A stretch of 17,931 nt of DNA from a candidate division WWE3 bacterium RIFOXYC2_FULL_42_13. GTDB lineage: Bacteria > Patescibacteriota > WWE3 > UBA101185 > UBA10185. The stretch spans positions 1-17,931 of the forward strand of contig MEWF01000010.1 in assembly GCA_001773255.1 (NCBI GenBank), written 5' to 3'. Each line of letters begins with the position of its first letter. The first letter of the stretch is position 1. Of this stretch, positions 1-7,953 are shown piece by piece. Both the position numbers and the translations under genes were made by a program. Under the pieces are notes generated by a model, which worked only from the letters and a program-made list of their open reading frames with translations, did not search any database and had not been told where the DNA came from.

Positions 1-2039
1 TCTTCTTTTATTGTTTCATCGGTGTTGGTCAGTCCCACATAAGGAAAACTCTCCTCTCCGCCGCTTATATAGGGATTGTAGTAAGAGTAGACGGTGTCGT
101 ACGGCTCCTTGTAAACAACGTCACCGACCGGATAAAATGTATCGAAAGTCTCTACCCTTGATATGGATTGCACCGGAGTATACTCGTATACAGCCAGCCC
201 CTGTCCAAAATCGCGGTTGAGTACGATTTTTTGTGTTTCCGTGAACAGTTTCTTAATCTCGGGATAAAACAGTTGTTTGCTGTCGGCTGCGGGTATCATC
301 ACCGATTCGTCCAACAATAACCATCTTATCTTGTATTTATCCAAAACGTCCGTTAATAACTCTGGGTCGCGGGAATATACCGCGTACGACATTTCCCTGT
401 AATATTGCTCGTTCAACAGATTCCACCTATCAAACTCACGGTCCATCAGGGGTTGTTTTATTCCAAACCACAAAAATCCGGCGCCCTGGTAGCCCAGGCG
501 CGTTGCCGGGTCCCAATCGTAATATACCCAGCCCCAGAAGCTGTGCACCGGAAAGTCGGCCACTCTTCCATAAACGTTCTGCGAATTAAAGTACTTAAAC
601 ATTTCAAAATATCTTTTTGGGATATCGACGCGCATTGACGGGCTTATAAGCTTGCCTGAAAATGCCGGCCACATATAGTAAACCAAAAGCCCGGTTACAA
701 CGGTAAGGATAGCGCCTCTCACAAACTTGGGAAGCAGTATTCTCCGCGTAATTTTGTGAAAAAGACTCGCGTACCAGCTCATCGCATAACCGAAAAAAGC
801 ACCATAAGCGAACATCAGTCCGATTGAAAACTTGGTAAATGGAAATCTGAAGGCTTCTTTAAACAAAGGAACGGTATTCTGCATAAGCACAAAAAGACCG
901 CCGAACGGAGGGTTGACGTTGAAAAGAAAAAATATTCCGATGGCGAAGAAGGCAAATACTCCGTACCCGAACTTTTCCCTTCTTATGATAGAGGCTATTA
1001 CTCCTATGCAGGCAAAAATGAACAGCCCGTAACCCAACATCAACACCCCTGGACTATCGAGGTGCAGGATCCACTCATCCAATAGCTCACCGTACTGTGC
1101 ATCTCCCGTGTGTTCCCCCCAGCTGAACAGAAAACTTCTTAAAATAGTGACGTCCTGGGTGCCTCCATATTTTTTATTCGCCAAAAAAGCTTCGTTGGAG
1201 AACAACCCATGTATCTTGGACATGTTCACTTCCCCGCCGTGGTTTACAACAAAATAAAAATTGGGGAGTAGCCAGAAGAAATTTATGAGTAAGGTAGAAA
1301 CAAAAATTATAACTGCCCTTTTTATGTACTCGGGTCGCCACAACAATTTTTGGGAAAGATCCATTAGGAGAACGATCAAAAAATACGCAAAAAAGTATAT
1401 GAAAAAGGCATAAAAAAGTGTGCTCGTGTGTGCCTGAGCAGACCCAAAGAGCGTAAAAAGGAAAAAGAGCACCAAATATTTCCTTTTTCCCGTCTGATAA
1501 AACATAGAGGAAGACCACATATACCAACCTAAAAACCCGAAATGAGTCAAAAACATCTCCAGAGGAACGTAAAAATGCTGCAACGTCCCAAGATTTAACA
1601 GATAAAAAAGTGCTCCGGAGAATGCACCCAGTAATTTGGAAGAATCCTGAAATTTGCGGAGTAATACATCTTTGAGAAAAAAGTAAACACCGAACAGACC
1701 GATAAAAAGCATCAGAAACGCGTAGGCGTAGCGTATAAAATTCAAGCCGAAGAAAAGATCTATTATGGAAATAATAAGTATCCTCGGGATCTCGGAAGCG
1801 TGGGATTGGGACGCCACGGCTCCTAATCCCTGATGTTCCTGCCACACACCACCCAGTATGCGATTCCAATATGCTGAGAGGTTAAACTCTGGATGCAAGG
1901 TGTCCCAGCCCGTTAAAAAAGTGCCCGGAGTATAGTTTTTAATCGAAATTACTAGGATTATGCTGAAAAGGAGCGCCGGATAAAAACTTATTTTCGGTAG
2001 TTTTTTAAGTGTTGATAATTTGGGCACGCTAATATGCAC
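1..2039 (-). CDS. Large polytopic membrane protein, GT-C/AftD-like (3' end outside window)
   Basis: The frame is open from a GTG at 2039 to the left edge, giving about 679 codons with the C-terminus missing. The translation starts VHISVPKLSTLKKLP, then a first membrane segment (about residues 18-30), then an extracytoplasmic loop with GWDTLHPEF. Many further hydrophobic segments follow up to about residue 430, and then a mostly soluble part rich in aromatic residues. An acidic residue just after the first membrane segment, followed by many helices and a soluble tail, is the layout of GT-C glycosyltransferases; AftD or YfhO-like families are possible. I infer transfer of a sugar from a lipid-linked donor at the cell surface, but no family-specific motif is certain. 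An in-frame TGA lies two codons before the GTG. A second in-frame GTG at 2027 has GAAAGGTG 9 nt before it and is an alternative start. The -10 box ends 6 nt before 2039, so a leaderless start at 2039 is preferred. Confidence 0.7.
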   Translation of the reverse strand, partial: MHISVPKLSTLKKLPKISFYPALLFSIILVISIKNYTPGTFLTGWDTLHPEFNLSAYWNRILGGVWQEHQGLGAVASQSHASEIPRILIISIIDLFFGLNFIRYAYAFLMLFIGLFGVYFFLKDVLLRKFQDSSKLLGAFSGALFYLLNLGTLQHFYVPLEMFLTHFGFLGWYMWSSSMFYQTGKRKYLVLFFLFTLFGSAQAHTSTLFYAFFIYFFAYFLIVLLMDLSQKLLWRPEYIKRAVIIFVSTLLINFFWLLPNFYFVVNHGGEVNMSKIHGLFSNEAFLANKKYGGTQDVTILRSFLFSWGEHTGDAQYGELLDEWILHLDSPGVLMLGYGLFIFACIGVIASIIRREKFGYGVFAFFAIGIFFLFNVNPPFGGLFVLMQNTVPLFKEAFRFPFTKFSIGLMFAYGAFFGYAMSWYASLFHKITRRILLPKFVRGAILTVVTGLLVYYMWPAFSGKLISPSMRVDIPKRYFEMFKYFNSQNVYGRVADFPVHSFWGWVYYDWDPATRLGYQGAGFLWFGIKQPLMDREFDRWNLLNEQYYREMSYAVYSRDPELLTDVLDKYKIRWLLLDESVMIPAADSKQLFYPEIKKLFTETQKIVLNRDFGQGLAVYEYTPVQSISRVETFDTFYPVGDVVYKEPYDTVYSYYNPYISGGEESFPYVGLTNTDETIKE

Positions 2040-2045
2040 CTTTCA

Positions 2046-2074
2046 AGTATAGGTTTTATGAGGGTTTTGGGCAA
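2046..2074 (-). promoter_or_regulatory. Sigma70-type promoter of the 1-2039 gene
   Basis: On the minus strand TTGCCC (2069-2074) is followed after exactly 17 nt by TATACT (2046-2051). The -10 box ends 6 nt before the GTG at 2039, so transcription would start at or next to the start codon. The promoter lies just beyond the terminator of the upstream gene, which fits a separate transcript. Confidence 0.5.
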
Positions 2075-2107
2075 TTGGTGCTTGTTTCGGTAAGGTGGGG
2101 TTTGGGC

Positions 2108-2155
2108 AAAAAAAAACGGTACCAAGAGTGGATAAATCCAGCATCTCGATACCGT
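2108..2155 (-). terminator. Rho-independent terminator after the secreted-protein gene
   Basis: On the minus strand ACGGTATCGAGA (from 2155) pairs with TCTTGGTACCGT (to 2116) as a 12-bp stem including two G-U pairs. The loop can extend the stem through GGAT/ATCC. A run of nine T follows directly. It begins about 11 nt after the stop codon at 2167. Confidence 0.88.
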
Positions 2156-2166
2156 TCGGTTTCAAA

Positions 2167-3153
2167 CTAGCGCGTAATTAGAGGTAAAAAGACCTGATAA
2201 CTACCGCCGCTACTTACCGTTGCCTGCCAGGATTCGGGTGTTTGATCACCATATCCTGCTGACACAAAGTGAGTTTTGCCGGGTAACCCGACAACCGAGC
2301 TCACGTGAACCACTACTTCGACAACCCCTTCGGCATTGGATGCAACAACGAGATCCCAGTATCCTGCAAGGTTCCAGCTGAAAGTGCCCGTTCCCTTTTG
2401 GATGTTTGGGTCGTCTTCTTTTTCGACACCAATGCGCAAATTTAAGGCGGTGTCGGGCTCGGTATATGCCACTAATACTATGTCGTAGGCATACCCGGTC
2501 ACGATGATAAGATCACTTCCGTTTACAGCATCGTTCCATTTTTCGACGGTGTTAACACCGCCTTGAAGAACAGAAGGAACGGGAATTGCTGTAGCTGTTG
2601 AACTGGGCTGCTGTGTTACCGTCGCTGAAGGTTCCGGGGTCGGTGTTTCCGTCTGAGTTACCGTTGGAACTACAGTTTCGGTCTCTGTCGCGATTTCAGT
2701 CGGCAATACGGTCGGAGTAACAGTAGGTGGGGGCGGTTCCGGTAATACGCACGAGCCATTTACCGGATTATTAACCGTAATGGTTCCTTCCTCACTTACA
2801 AAAATACACTCTGCCGGATTCAGACTACCAACAATTTCGTCAACCCTACTCTGGGGCGGGTAATACCCGCCTGTATAGAAACACCCCCAGGTATTATTTG
2901 CCGGTACCCCGGCGAGAGTGTAATCCCCATGGCCGATGATAAAAGCTCGATCCACAAGAGAGTAAAATCCTAATCTTGTAGTCAGCACAGCCTTATCCGT
3001 AGTATTCCATGAAGCACTTTCTCCAAGAGGTCCTGGAAATTCAACCCAAACATAGTTACCACAGCTGGACTCCTGATATGACTCAGCAAGCACTGCACCG
3101 GTAGTAGCTAGTACAACCAACGCAACGATGAAAACGACAAATTTTGCTTTCAT
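2167..3153 (-). CDS. Secreted protein with Thr/Pro linker and C-terminal FLPLI tail
   Basis: The 328-aa product starts with a signal peptide (residues 1-23: Lys near the start, hydrophobic core, probable cleavage after AVLA). Residues 24-135 form a globular part with four cysteines (31, 91, 116, 135), enough for two disulfides, and with aromatic/Gly-rich stretches. Residues 136-197 are a Pro/Thr/Val/Glu linker typical of extracellular, possibly O-glycosylated spacers. Residues 198-315 form a second, beta-rich domain (VEKWNDAV, TGTFSWNLAGYWDLVV). The protein ends SYQVFLPLITR. Similar Y/F-L-P-L-I/V tails are common on secreted Chloroflexi proteins, where they look like a sorting or anchoring signal. 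I do not recognise either domain and give no function. The start has a good ribosome binding site, AAGGAGG, 9 nt before the ATG. A promoter and a strong terminator bracket the gene, so it is probably monocistronic. Confidence 0.85.
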   Translation of the reverse strand: MKAKFVVFIVALVVLATTGAVLAESYQESSCGNYVWVEFPGPLGESASWNTTDKAVLTTRLGFYSLVDRAFIIGHGDYTLAGVPANNTWGCFYTGGYYPPQSRVDEIVGSLNPAECIFVSEEGTITVNNPVNGSCVLPEPPPPTVTPTVLPTEIATETETVVPTVTQTETPTPEPSATVTQQPSSTATAIPVPSVLQGGVNTVEKWNDAVNGSDLIIVTGYAYDIVLVAYTEPDTALNLRIGVEKEDDPNIQKGTGTFSWNLAGYWDLVVASNAEGVVEVVVHVSSVVGLPGKTHFVSAGYGDQTPESWQATVSSGGSYQVFLPLITR

Positions 3154-3203
3154 CTATTACTTCCTCCTTTTATTTTAAGGTCTGAATATTGGAAACTGAC
3201 GTG

Positions 3204-3232
3204 ATTTTACACCCAAAAACCGTGTCAAGCAA
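3204..3232 (-). promoter_or_regulatory. Probable promoter of the secreted-protein gene
   Basis: On the minus strand TTGCTT (3227-3232) is followed after 17 nt by TAAAAT (3204-3209), about 50 nt before the ATG at 3153. A perfect TTGACA (3223-3228) overlaps the -35 box but would leave a spacer of only 13 nt, so it is less likely to be the box used. No terminator is seen between the preceding gene's stop (3234) and this site, so read-through is also possible. Confidence 0.4.
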
Positions 3233-3233
3233 C

Positions 3234-5564
3234 CTATAGGATTTCCGTTAAAGGGTAAAAACAAATAGCATTTCCGTCATAACAAATAAAGAAATCCCAC
3301 ATCTTATCGAATCCCCTAATGATCTGTTTCTTGCTCGTGACCTCAATTTGAATCAGATCCAGAAGAGAAATAGAAACACTGCCTTTGTCCTTGTTCAAAA
3401 CCGCAGACTCCCATCTCCAACCGTTATAGGCATAAGCCACGTAAACTGAATCCGAAGAATCAGCAAGAGTAACGTTCACCACCCCGTCACCTAAGGCCAC
3501 CTCCACAGAACCGTCAAAAGCGGTGAACGGCGTGAAAACATTTTTCGGTGCCAATCTTCCCGAATAGTAAACATAAGTGTCGTACGAACCACGGAGCAAT
3601 TCGTCATATTTGCCATCTCTGATAAAATGCTGGTCGTAGTATCTCCACCCATGCAATTCCTTAATGTTCATCTCGCGGGCCGGAAGGTCTATTTTAACTC
3701 TGCTCACACCCTCCAAGCTAAGCCTCATCTGATTTCCCCCACCTTCAGGGTAATTTATGTCTACAAACTCCCCACTGTCCTTGTAAAATCTCACATTAAA
3801 AGATCGGCGTGGCAACAGTTCGCGGTCGAGTATTAAATTATTTCCCATATAAACTCTAAGGTATTCCTGTGACAACGCGGGGTTGTTGTACTTCAGGTAA
3901 TCACTCCTTCTAAAAAGGTACAGAACATTTCCATCAGGCAGGTCGAATGACCGGGCAAGTTCAAATTCAGGATGCTGGCCATCTAAAAAGTAGGCCACCA
4001 ACTGTCTTAATACAGCAATATTTCTCAGTCCGGGAGGCCCCGGGTCCTTTGGAATAATGGCAAAATCCATCGTTGCCAAATAATTTGTAAGTTCTTCGTC
4101 ACTTAACGGGTCGGGACGGTTGTAGGGAATCTGTAAGTTCATCTCGAAATAGCGGTTTTCGAGCAAATACATGTCAAATGATGCTATGGAATAAAATCTG
4201 TTGTCCGACACTTCCAAAACCCTATACTTGCCGTGAATATTAGGTTCTTCATTCGCCAGATTATTTATCGTGTGTATTATCTCCTCGCCCTTCCAATCCT
4301 TGCCGTTGTATGCGTAGGAGTAGGGTTCAGCTACCCAGGTAAGTCTGTATCCGGGGCCTGCGAAAAGCGTTGATATGAAATAGAGCGATTTTGGCAGTGT
4401 TTGATATTGATTGAACGAAAAAAAGAAATAATAGAAAAAGAGATAGAAAAGGTAGATTCCTATTCCGATATTCGGTAGTTTCTTAGTCGGACGCATTGTG
4501 AAAAAATACGCTATAGCGAAGGCAAAAAGCGGTGTCAGAGGAAGTATATATCTCAGGTCCTTGTTCTGAATCAATGTAAGAACAAAATATGGTATGAGGG
4601 TCGCCCAAAGAACATATCTGCCCATTTTCTTATTCTGGTTGAAGAGAAACATTACCGACACTATGAACAAAAGCATTGATATTATCCCAATCTGATGCGT
4701 GGTTGAGAGCTTTATGTAGTGAAAAAAACTTTCGAAGCTTAGGACCTCGGAAGGGTCGCCGGCGTCCGCTGTAGAAGACACCTGAACGTTTTCCAAAATG
4801 GTCCTGAGGTTAACTACGTACCACGGAGCAGCAACGAGCAACACAATAAGGCCTCCGACTACCATGTTTGTCCATCTGTTCCTGTCGTGCAAAACCTTCG
4901 CTTTAAAAGGCGAGTAAAAAACATGGTAAAGGAATGGAAAAGCCAGAAATACAAAGGCATACCATTTGGTGAGCTGCGCGAACGCGAGTAGAAAAAAGAA
5001 GAGGATGGAGTGGTATTTGTCTATAAGACCCCGCGATTTAATTAAATGGTAAAAAGCACCCAGTAAAAGTGCGGTGAGTGGGACGTCCAGATGATACTGC
5101 CTACTCTGCTCCCAGACCTGTGGGAAAAGAGAAAAAATTAATACCGCCAATACAGCCGTTTTCATATTCCGAGTAACTTCTTTAACTATTAAGTACAAAT
5201 AAACCTGCGCAATAATAAAAAAGACGGTTCCTAACATTAGGGCATACTCGTAGTTTCTGCCGATTACAAAAAATACAATGCTACCAAGAAAGTGCAAGAA
5301 CGGAGGATAGTATGTGGAAACTTTGATGAGGGATATTAAATTTACGTGGCCACCGAAAAACTCGGGAATTCTGTCTGTAAAAATGTAGGAAAGGACTATG
5401 TGACCGGAACTGTCCCATGTCGGGGGCGCTGTATTTAAGATCTGCCAGATTATATTTAAAGTGATATGGAAAGTGATAATAGCGACCAAGATGATGAGGT
5501 ATTTGTCCGAAAAAAGTGTTCTTATCTTCTCCGAAATTTTCGCCGGAAGCCTCGTTGTCTCCAT
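3234..5564 (-). CDS. GT-C fold glycosyltransferase-like membrane protein (PMT/ArnT superfamily)
   Basis: The 776-aa product begins METTRLPAKISEKIR. The first membrane helix (residues 22-41) is followed by PPTWDSSGH, where D51 sits at the usual position of the catalytic acid in GT-C enzymes. YYPP (85-88), QYHLDVP (156-162), LTKWYAF (198-204) and NKDLRYILPLTP (334-345) match the layout of the PMT_2/ArnT superfamily, with about ten membrane segments up to residue 390. The remaining 385 residues are a soluble, probably extracytoplasmic, domain. The expected role is transfer of a sugar from a polyprenyl-phosphate donor to a surface glycan, lipid or protein; the substrate is unknown. The frame extends upstream to a TTG at 5678, but the added residues lack a plausible start. 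The ATG at 5564 has no ribosome binding site but has a possible -10 box 7 nt upstream. Confidence 0.8.
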   Translation of the reverse strand: METTRLPAKISEKIRTLFSDKYLIILVAIITFHITLNIIWQILNTAPPTWDSSGHIVLSYIFTDRIPEFFGGHVNLISLIKVSTYYPPFLHFLGSIVFFVIGRNYEYALMLGTVFFIIAQVYLYLIVKEVTRNMKTAVLAVLIFSLFPQVWEQSRQYHLDVPLTALLLGAFYHLIKSRGLIDKYHSILFFFLLAFAQLTKWYAFVFLAFPFLYHVFYSPFKAKVLHDRNRWTNMVVGGLIVLLVAAPWYVVNLRTILENVQVSSTADAGDPSEVLSFESFFHYIKLSTTHQIGIISMLLFIVSVMFLFNQNKKMGRYVLWATLIPYFVLTLIQNKDLRYILPLTPLFAFAIAYFFTMRPTKKLPNIGIGIYLFYLFFYYFFFSFNQYQTLPKSLYFISTLFAGPGYRLTWVAEPYSYAYNGKDWKGEEIIHTINNLANEEPNIHGKYRVLEVSDNRFYSIASFDMYLLENRYFEMNLQIPYNRPDPLSDEELTNYLATMDFAIIPKDPGPPGLRNIAVLRQLVAYFLDGQHPEFELARSFDLPDGNVLYLFRRSDYLKYNNPALSQEYLRVYMGNNLILDRELLPRRSFNVRFYKDSGEFVDINYPEGGGNQMRLSLEGVSRVKIDLPAREMNIKELHGWRYYDQHFIRDGKYDELLRGSYDTYVYYSGRLAPKNVFTPFTAFDGSVEVALGDGVVNVTLADSSDSVYVAYAYNGWRWESAVLNKDKGSVSISLLDLIQIEVTSKKQIIRGFDKMWDFFICYDGNAICFYPLTEIL

Positions 5565-5571
5565 TGATACT

Positions 5572-5600
5572 ATGGTAGCACGTCGGTAGTGCGGGGTTAA
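5572..5600 (-). promoter_or_regulatory. Possible promoter giving a leaderless transcript of the GT-C gene
   Basis: On the minus strand TTAACC (5595-5600) is followed after exactly 17 nt by TACCAT (5572-5577), which ends 7 nt before the ATG at 5564. Each hexamer matches consensus at four of six bases, so the call rests mainly on the spacing and on the absence of a ribosome binding site. Confidence 0.3.
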
Positions 5601-5756
5601 GGGGGATGGGAGCGTACATGGGGTTTGTGAAAAACCCGTACAAAAAAACAAGGCCGTAAGAACGAGAAGAGAATCCAATATGTTGTCTTGTTAGACAAAA
5701 TAAAGGGTTCAGCATCTACAATTCTTACAGCCTTCGTTCGGGGTGGGTGTGGGGTC

Positions 5757-7037
5757 TTACTTCAGTTCAAACACACTGCCATCAGACAAAATTGCATATC
5801 CGATGGATTTTCCTTGGTTTTTCTTGTAGGACGTCAACATCTCTTTCAATATCTCGTCGATGTCCTCGTCTGCCGGCACAATAAATTTCTGGGCCCAGAC
5901 ATTGAAGTTTTTATTATCACCGTTCCAGCCTGTTTTTACGACGATGCTCTCGGGTTCTGAGGTAATGAAAGCTGCAACAAAACCTTCCTTGAAATCTTTC
6001 TCTTTACCCTCGAACGTTGCAGTACCCGCATCAGAAGAAATCAGGACCAAATAAACGGGCTTGCCGGCTGCATCCTTAAGGATACCTTCCCAGTTGTTCG
6101 TGTCAGCCACCGGGATCTTTACAGAACCAGCTACCACATTCTTCCAATCCTTCATGATGGGGCCGCTTCCGACCTGGGTCACAGTCATAATTACAGACTT
6201 GGTAGACCCTTCGGCTTGCTGAGGAAGTTGTTCGGGGAAGAGGGGCGGGTTCGCTTCGTTGAACGCTACGGCGTCATCATATTTCATTTTGACAACCGTT
6301 CCGTCCGACTTAACGTAGAAACCCACATCCTTGCCCTGGTCAACAATCCATTCTGCAACCAAGCGTTCCGCCACCAGATCCTTGTCCATACTGGAGTTAA
6401 CCACATAGACCTCGGACCAAACGTTGAAGTGTCTCTTGCTGACATCTTCATCAGATGCATTCCAGCCGGTGGTTACGGAAATAGATTCGGCTTTGTCGGT
6501 CATAATAACGCCGACGAAACCCGTGCCAAACTCGTAATTCACACCGCTATATCCTGCAGTACCTTTGTCGGATGAAAAGGCCATGAAGTAAATAGGTTTC
6601 CCGTCCACTTCGTGAACATTTCCCCATCCGAGGTTGAGGCTGGTCAAAACAGGCATTTTCACGGTAACCGCAGCCTCGTTGTGCCAGTCCTTTATGATTT
6701 CCTCAGCCCCACCTACCTGGCGAATGGTTGTAACAACCTCCGCTGAGCGGGTTTGCTGTGGAGCCGCGACAGGTTCAACGACGGCCGGTGCTACAGGGAC
6801 TACGGGCTCTTTGGCCGCAGGTTCCTGAATCTTGGGTTGCGAATCGGCGGAAGGAGCTACCACAGGTCCCTTGGCAACGGATTGTTCAGAGGACGCGTTA
6901 GCGATTTTTCCAACTGCGGGAATGCCCACGAAAATGATAACGGCAAGAATCAAAACGATCGCCGGTACCACAACGTGTAGTGGGTGCTTATCGACATAAA
7001 CAACAACCTTATCTACACGCTCACGAAGCTTAGCCAT
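5757..7037 (-). CDS. Membrane-anchored protein with two tandem copies of an unrecognised domain
   Basis: The 426-aa product has a short basic cytoplasmic N-terminus, one membrane segment (residues 22-40), an Ala/Pro/Val-rich linker (about 50-98), and two copies of one domain: about residues 101-252 and 284-426. Both copies share the series QVG-G--I-KDW-N, V-K-PV, GKP-Y----SSD-GTA, F--GFV, ESI-V-TGWN, FNVW---V/IV, and a final QGK--G-----DG-V. The repeats therefore come from an internal duplication, and the order of membrane anchor, linker and globular pair places them outside the membrane. I do not recognise the fold and propose no activity; binding is as likely as catalysis. The start is secure: AAGGAGGT lies 5 nt before the ATG. 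A strong promoter sits about 365 nt upstream with a structured leader between, so expression is probably high or controlled. Confidence 0.88.
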   Translation of the reverse strand: MAKLRERVDKVVVYVDKHPLHVVVPAIVLILAVIIFVGIPAVGKIANASSEQSVAKGPVVAPSADSQPKIQEPAAKEPVVPVAPAVVEPVAAPQQTRSAEVVTTIRQVGGAEEIIKDWHNEAAVTVKMPVLTSLNLGWGNVHEVDGKPIYFMAFSSDKGTAGYSGVNYEFGTGFVGVIMTDKAESISVTTGWNASDEDVSKRHFNVWSEVYVVNSSMDKDLVAERLVAEWIVDQGKDVGFYVKSDGTVVKMKYDDAVAFNEANPPLFPEQLPQQAEGSTKSVIMTVTQVGSGPIMKDWKNVVAGSVKIPVADTNNWEGILKDAAGKPVYLVLISSDAGTATFEGKEKDFKEGFVAAFITSEPESIVVKTGWNGDNKNFNVWAQKFIVPADEDIDEILKEMLTSYKKNQGKSIGYAILSDGSVFELK

Positions 7038-7403
7038 TTTAACCTCCTTATAGGTCGGGCTGACTGAAGCCCTTCATCTACCTGATTGAAAAAACATAAC
7101 GATTTGGGTCCCACACCCCTTCCACACACATCCACACAAATAAGATAGGATATGTACAAAAGGGGTGCGAGAACCAGAGTCGGAATAGTAATAAAACTAT
7201 AACCGGCCTAATCAAATAGTCCTTTAAAGAGGATTCCACACCTACCTTGTCAAAGTACTTTCACCGGCATTACTACCGGTAAAAAGCAGCTGATAAACTG
7301 CTAATTGATGAACCCCACGGGCACATAAATCAACAGTTTAAGTAAATTTTGTATTCTGGGAGATTCGCCTGAAATTAGGCGGTTGTACGTCTCCTTCCAG
7401 AAC
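7038..7403 (-). promoter_or_regulatory. Long structured 5' leader of the duplicated-domain gene
   Basis: The promoter at 7411-7439 would give an untranslated leader of about 365 nt with no convincing ORF. In RNA order it contains: hairpin A (7402-7354; TTCTG+GGAGA with TCTCC+CAGAA, enclosing CGCCT/AGGCG); hairpin B (7338-7296; AACTG/CAGTT plus TTGAT/ATCAA); a short hairpin AGCAG/CTGCT running into TTTTT that reuses the 3' arm of B; and hairpin D (7280-7263; ACCGG/CCGGT). The rest, towards the gene, is GT-rich. No known riboswitch class is recognised. It could be an attenuator leader or a separate small RNA. Confidence 0.4.
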
Positions 7404-7410
7404 ACACTAG

Positions 7411-7439
7411 ATAGTAACAGATACCCACTTTTTTGTCAA
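7411..7439 (-). promoter_or_regulatory. Strong sigma70 promoter with extended -10
   Basis: On the minus strand a perfect TTGACA (7434-7439) is followed after exactly 17 nt by TACTAT (7411-7416), preceded by TGT, an extended -10 element. The start would be near 7404. It lies just downstream of the terminator of the 95-aa membrane protein gene. Confidence 0.8.
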
Positions 7440-7456
7440 AACTATGGGACGTTTTG

Positions 7457-7510
7457 AAAAAAAGAGGCCCGGGGGTATTGGTCTTTAATATAGCCTTTAC
7501 CCACGGGCCT
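7457..7510 (-). terminator. Rho-independent terminator after the 95-aa membrane protein gene
   Basis: On the minus strand AGGCCCGTGGGTA (from 7510) pairs with TACCCCCGGGCCT (to 7465): 12 of 13 positions pair, and a T-rich run follows. It starts 8 nt after the stop codon at 7518. Confidence 0.88.
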
Positions 7511-7517
7511 TGTAAAC

Positions 7518-7805
7518 TTACCTGGAAGAATTTTCGTCCTTCTTAGCGTCACGTGCCCGATCCATAGTTGCCCTGGTAATAGCACCTAAAATGTTTCCGG
7601 CGGCAACGATGAAAATTATAGGCAATGCTTCTCCCATCCCGCTCGTGTAATCCACCTCCCAATATTTTGAGAGATACCATCCCGCGGCTAAAAAAATCGC
7701 GCCCACGAGAATAAGATTTATCACGAGCCACCGGATTACTTTCCACTTAAACACAAATCCGGCAACCAAGGCACCTAAAAATCCCATAACCATATAACCA
7801 CTCAT
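7518..7805 (-). CDS. Small membrane protein of unknown function (95 aa)
   Basis: The 95-aa product has three hydrophobic stretches: about residues 3-20, 26-45 and 60-78, separated by short basic or acidic loops (FKWKVIRW, SKYWEVDYTSGMGE). It ends in a charged tail (MDRARDAKKDENSSR). Two or three membrane passes are likely, with the tail probably cytoplasmic. No family is recognised. The start is supported by GAGGAGG 4 nt before the ATG and a TATAAT box about 30 nt upstream; a strong terminator follows the stop. The gene therefore looks like an independent, real unit between the ribbon-helix-helix gene and the duplicated-domain gene. Confidence 0.75.
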   Translation of the reverse strand: MSGYMVMGFLGALVAGFVFKWKVIRWLVINLILVGAIFLAAGWYLSKYWEVDYTSGMGEALPIIFIVAAGNILGAITRATMDRARDAKKDENSSR

Positions 7806-7835
7806 GTATCCTCCTCTTCCTCATTGAATGTTAAG

Positions 7836-7844
7836 ATTATATCA
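7836..7844 (-). promoter_or_regulatory. Extended -10 promoter of the 95-aa membrane protein gene
   Basis: On the minus strand TGA is followed directly by a perfect TATAAT (7836-7841), an extended -10 that can work without a good -35. The -35 region shows only a weak TTAGAC 18 nt upstream. The start would be about 24 nt before the ATG at 7805, leaving room for the GAGGAGG ribosome binding site. Confidence 0.6.
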
Positions 7845-7953
7845 TTTACTACAGGTTACGTCTAATATAAAACGTGCCTGTTATAACGGGGAAAAGCGAC
7901 AATACGAATACATTATCTGTTCGCCGAAACCTAGAACAGCCCGGAACAGTTAA

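Noticed and set aside
1174..1869. Minus-strand open frame of 231 codons
   Set aside because: It lies in another frame of the large membrane protein gene (1-2039), whose frame is open throughout and gives a clean membrane-protein sequence. The 231-codon product has no coherent pattern.
5565..5678. Upstream extension of the GT-C gene to a TTG at 5678
   Set aside because: It would add 38 residues before METTRLPAKISEKIR without a ribosome binding site, and it covers the putative promoter. The ATG at 5564 gives the usual short N-terminus before helix 1.
5679..5702. Perfect TTGTCT/AGACAA hairpin after the duplicated-domain gene as a terminator
   Set aside because: The stem is AT-rich, only 6 bp, and no T run follows it on either strand.
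7225..7255. Internal TTGACA in the leader as a second promoter
   Set aside because: At 17 nt spacing the -10 position reads TCTTTA, a poor match, so the strong promoter at 7411-7439 is enough.
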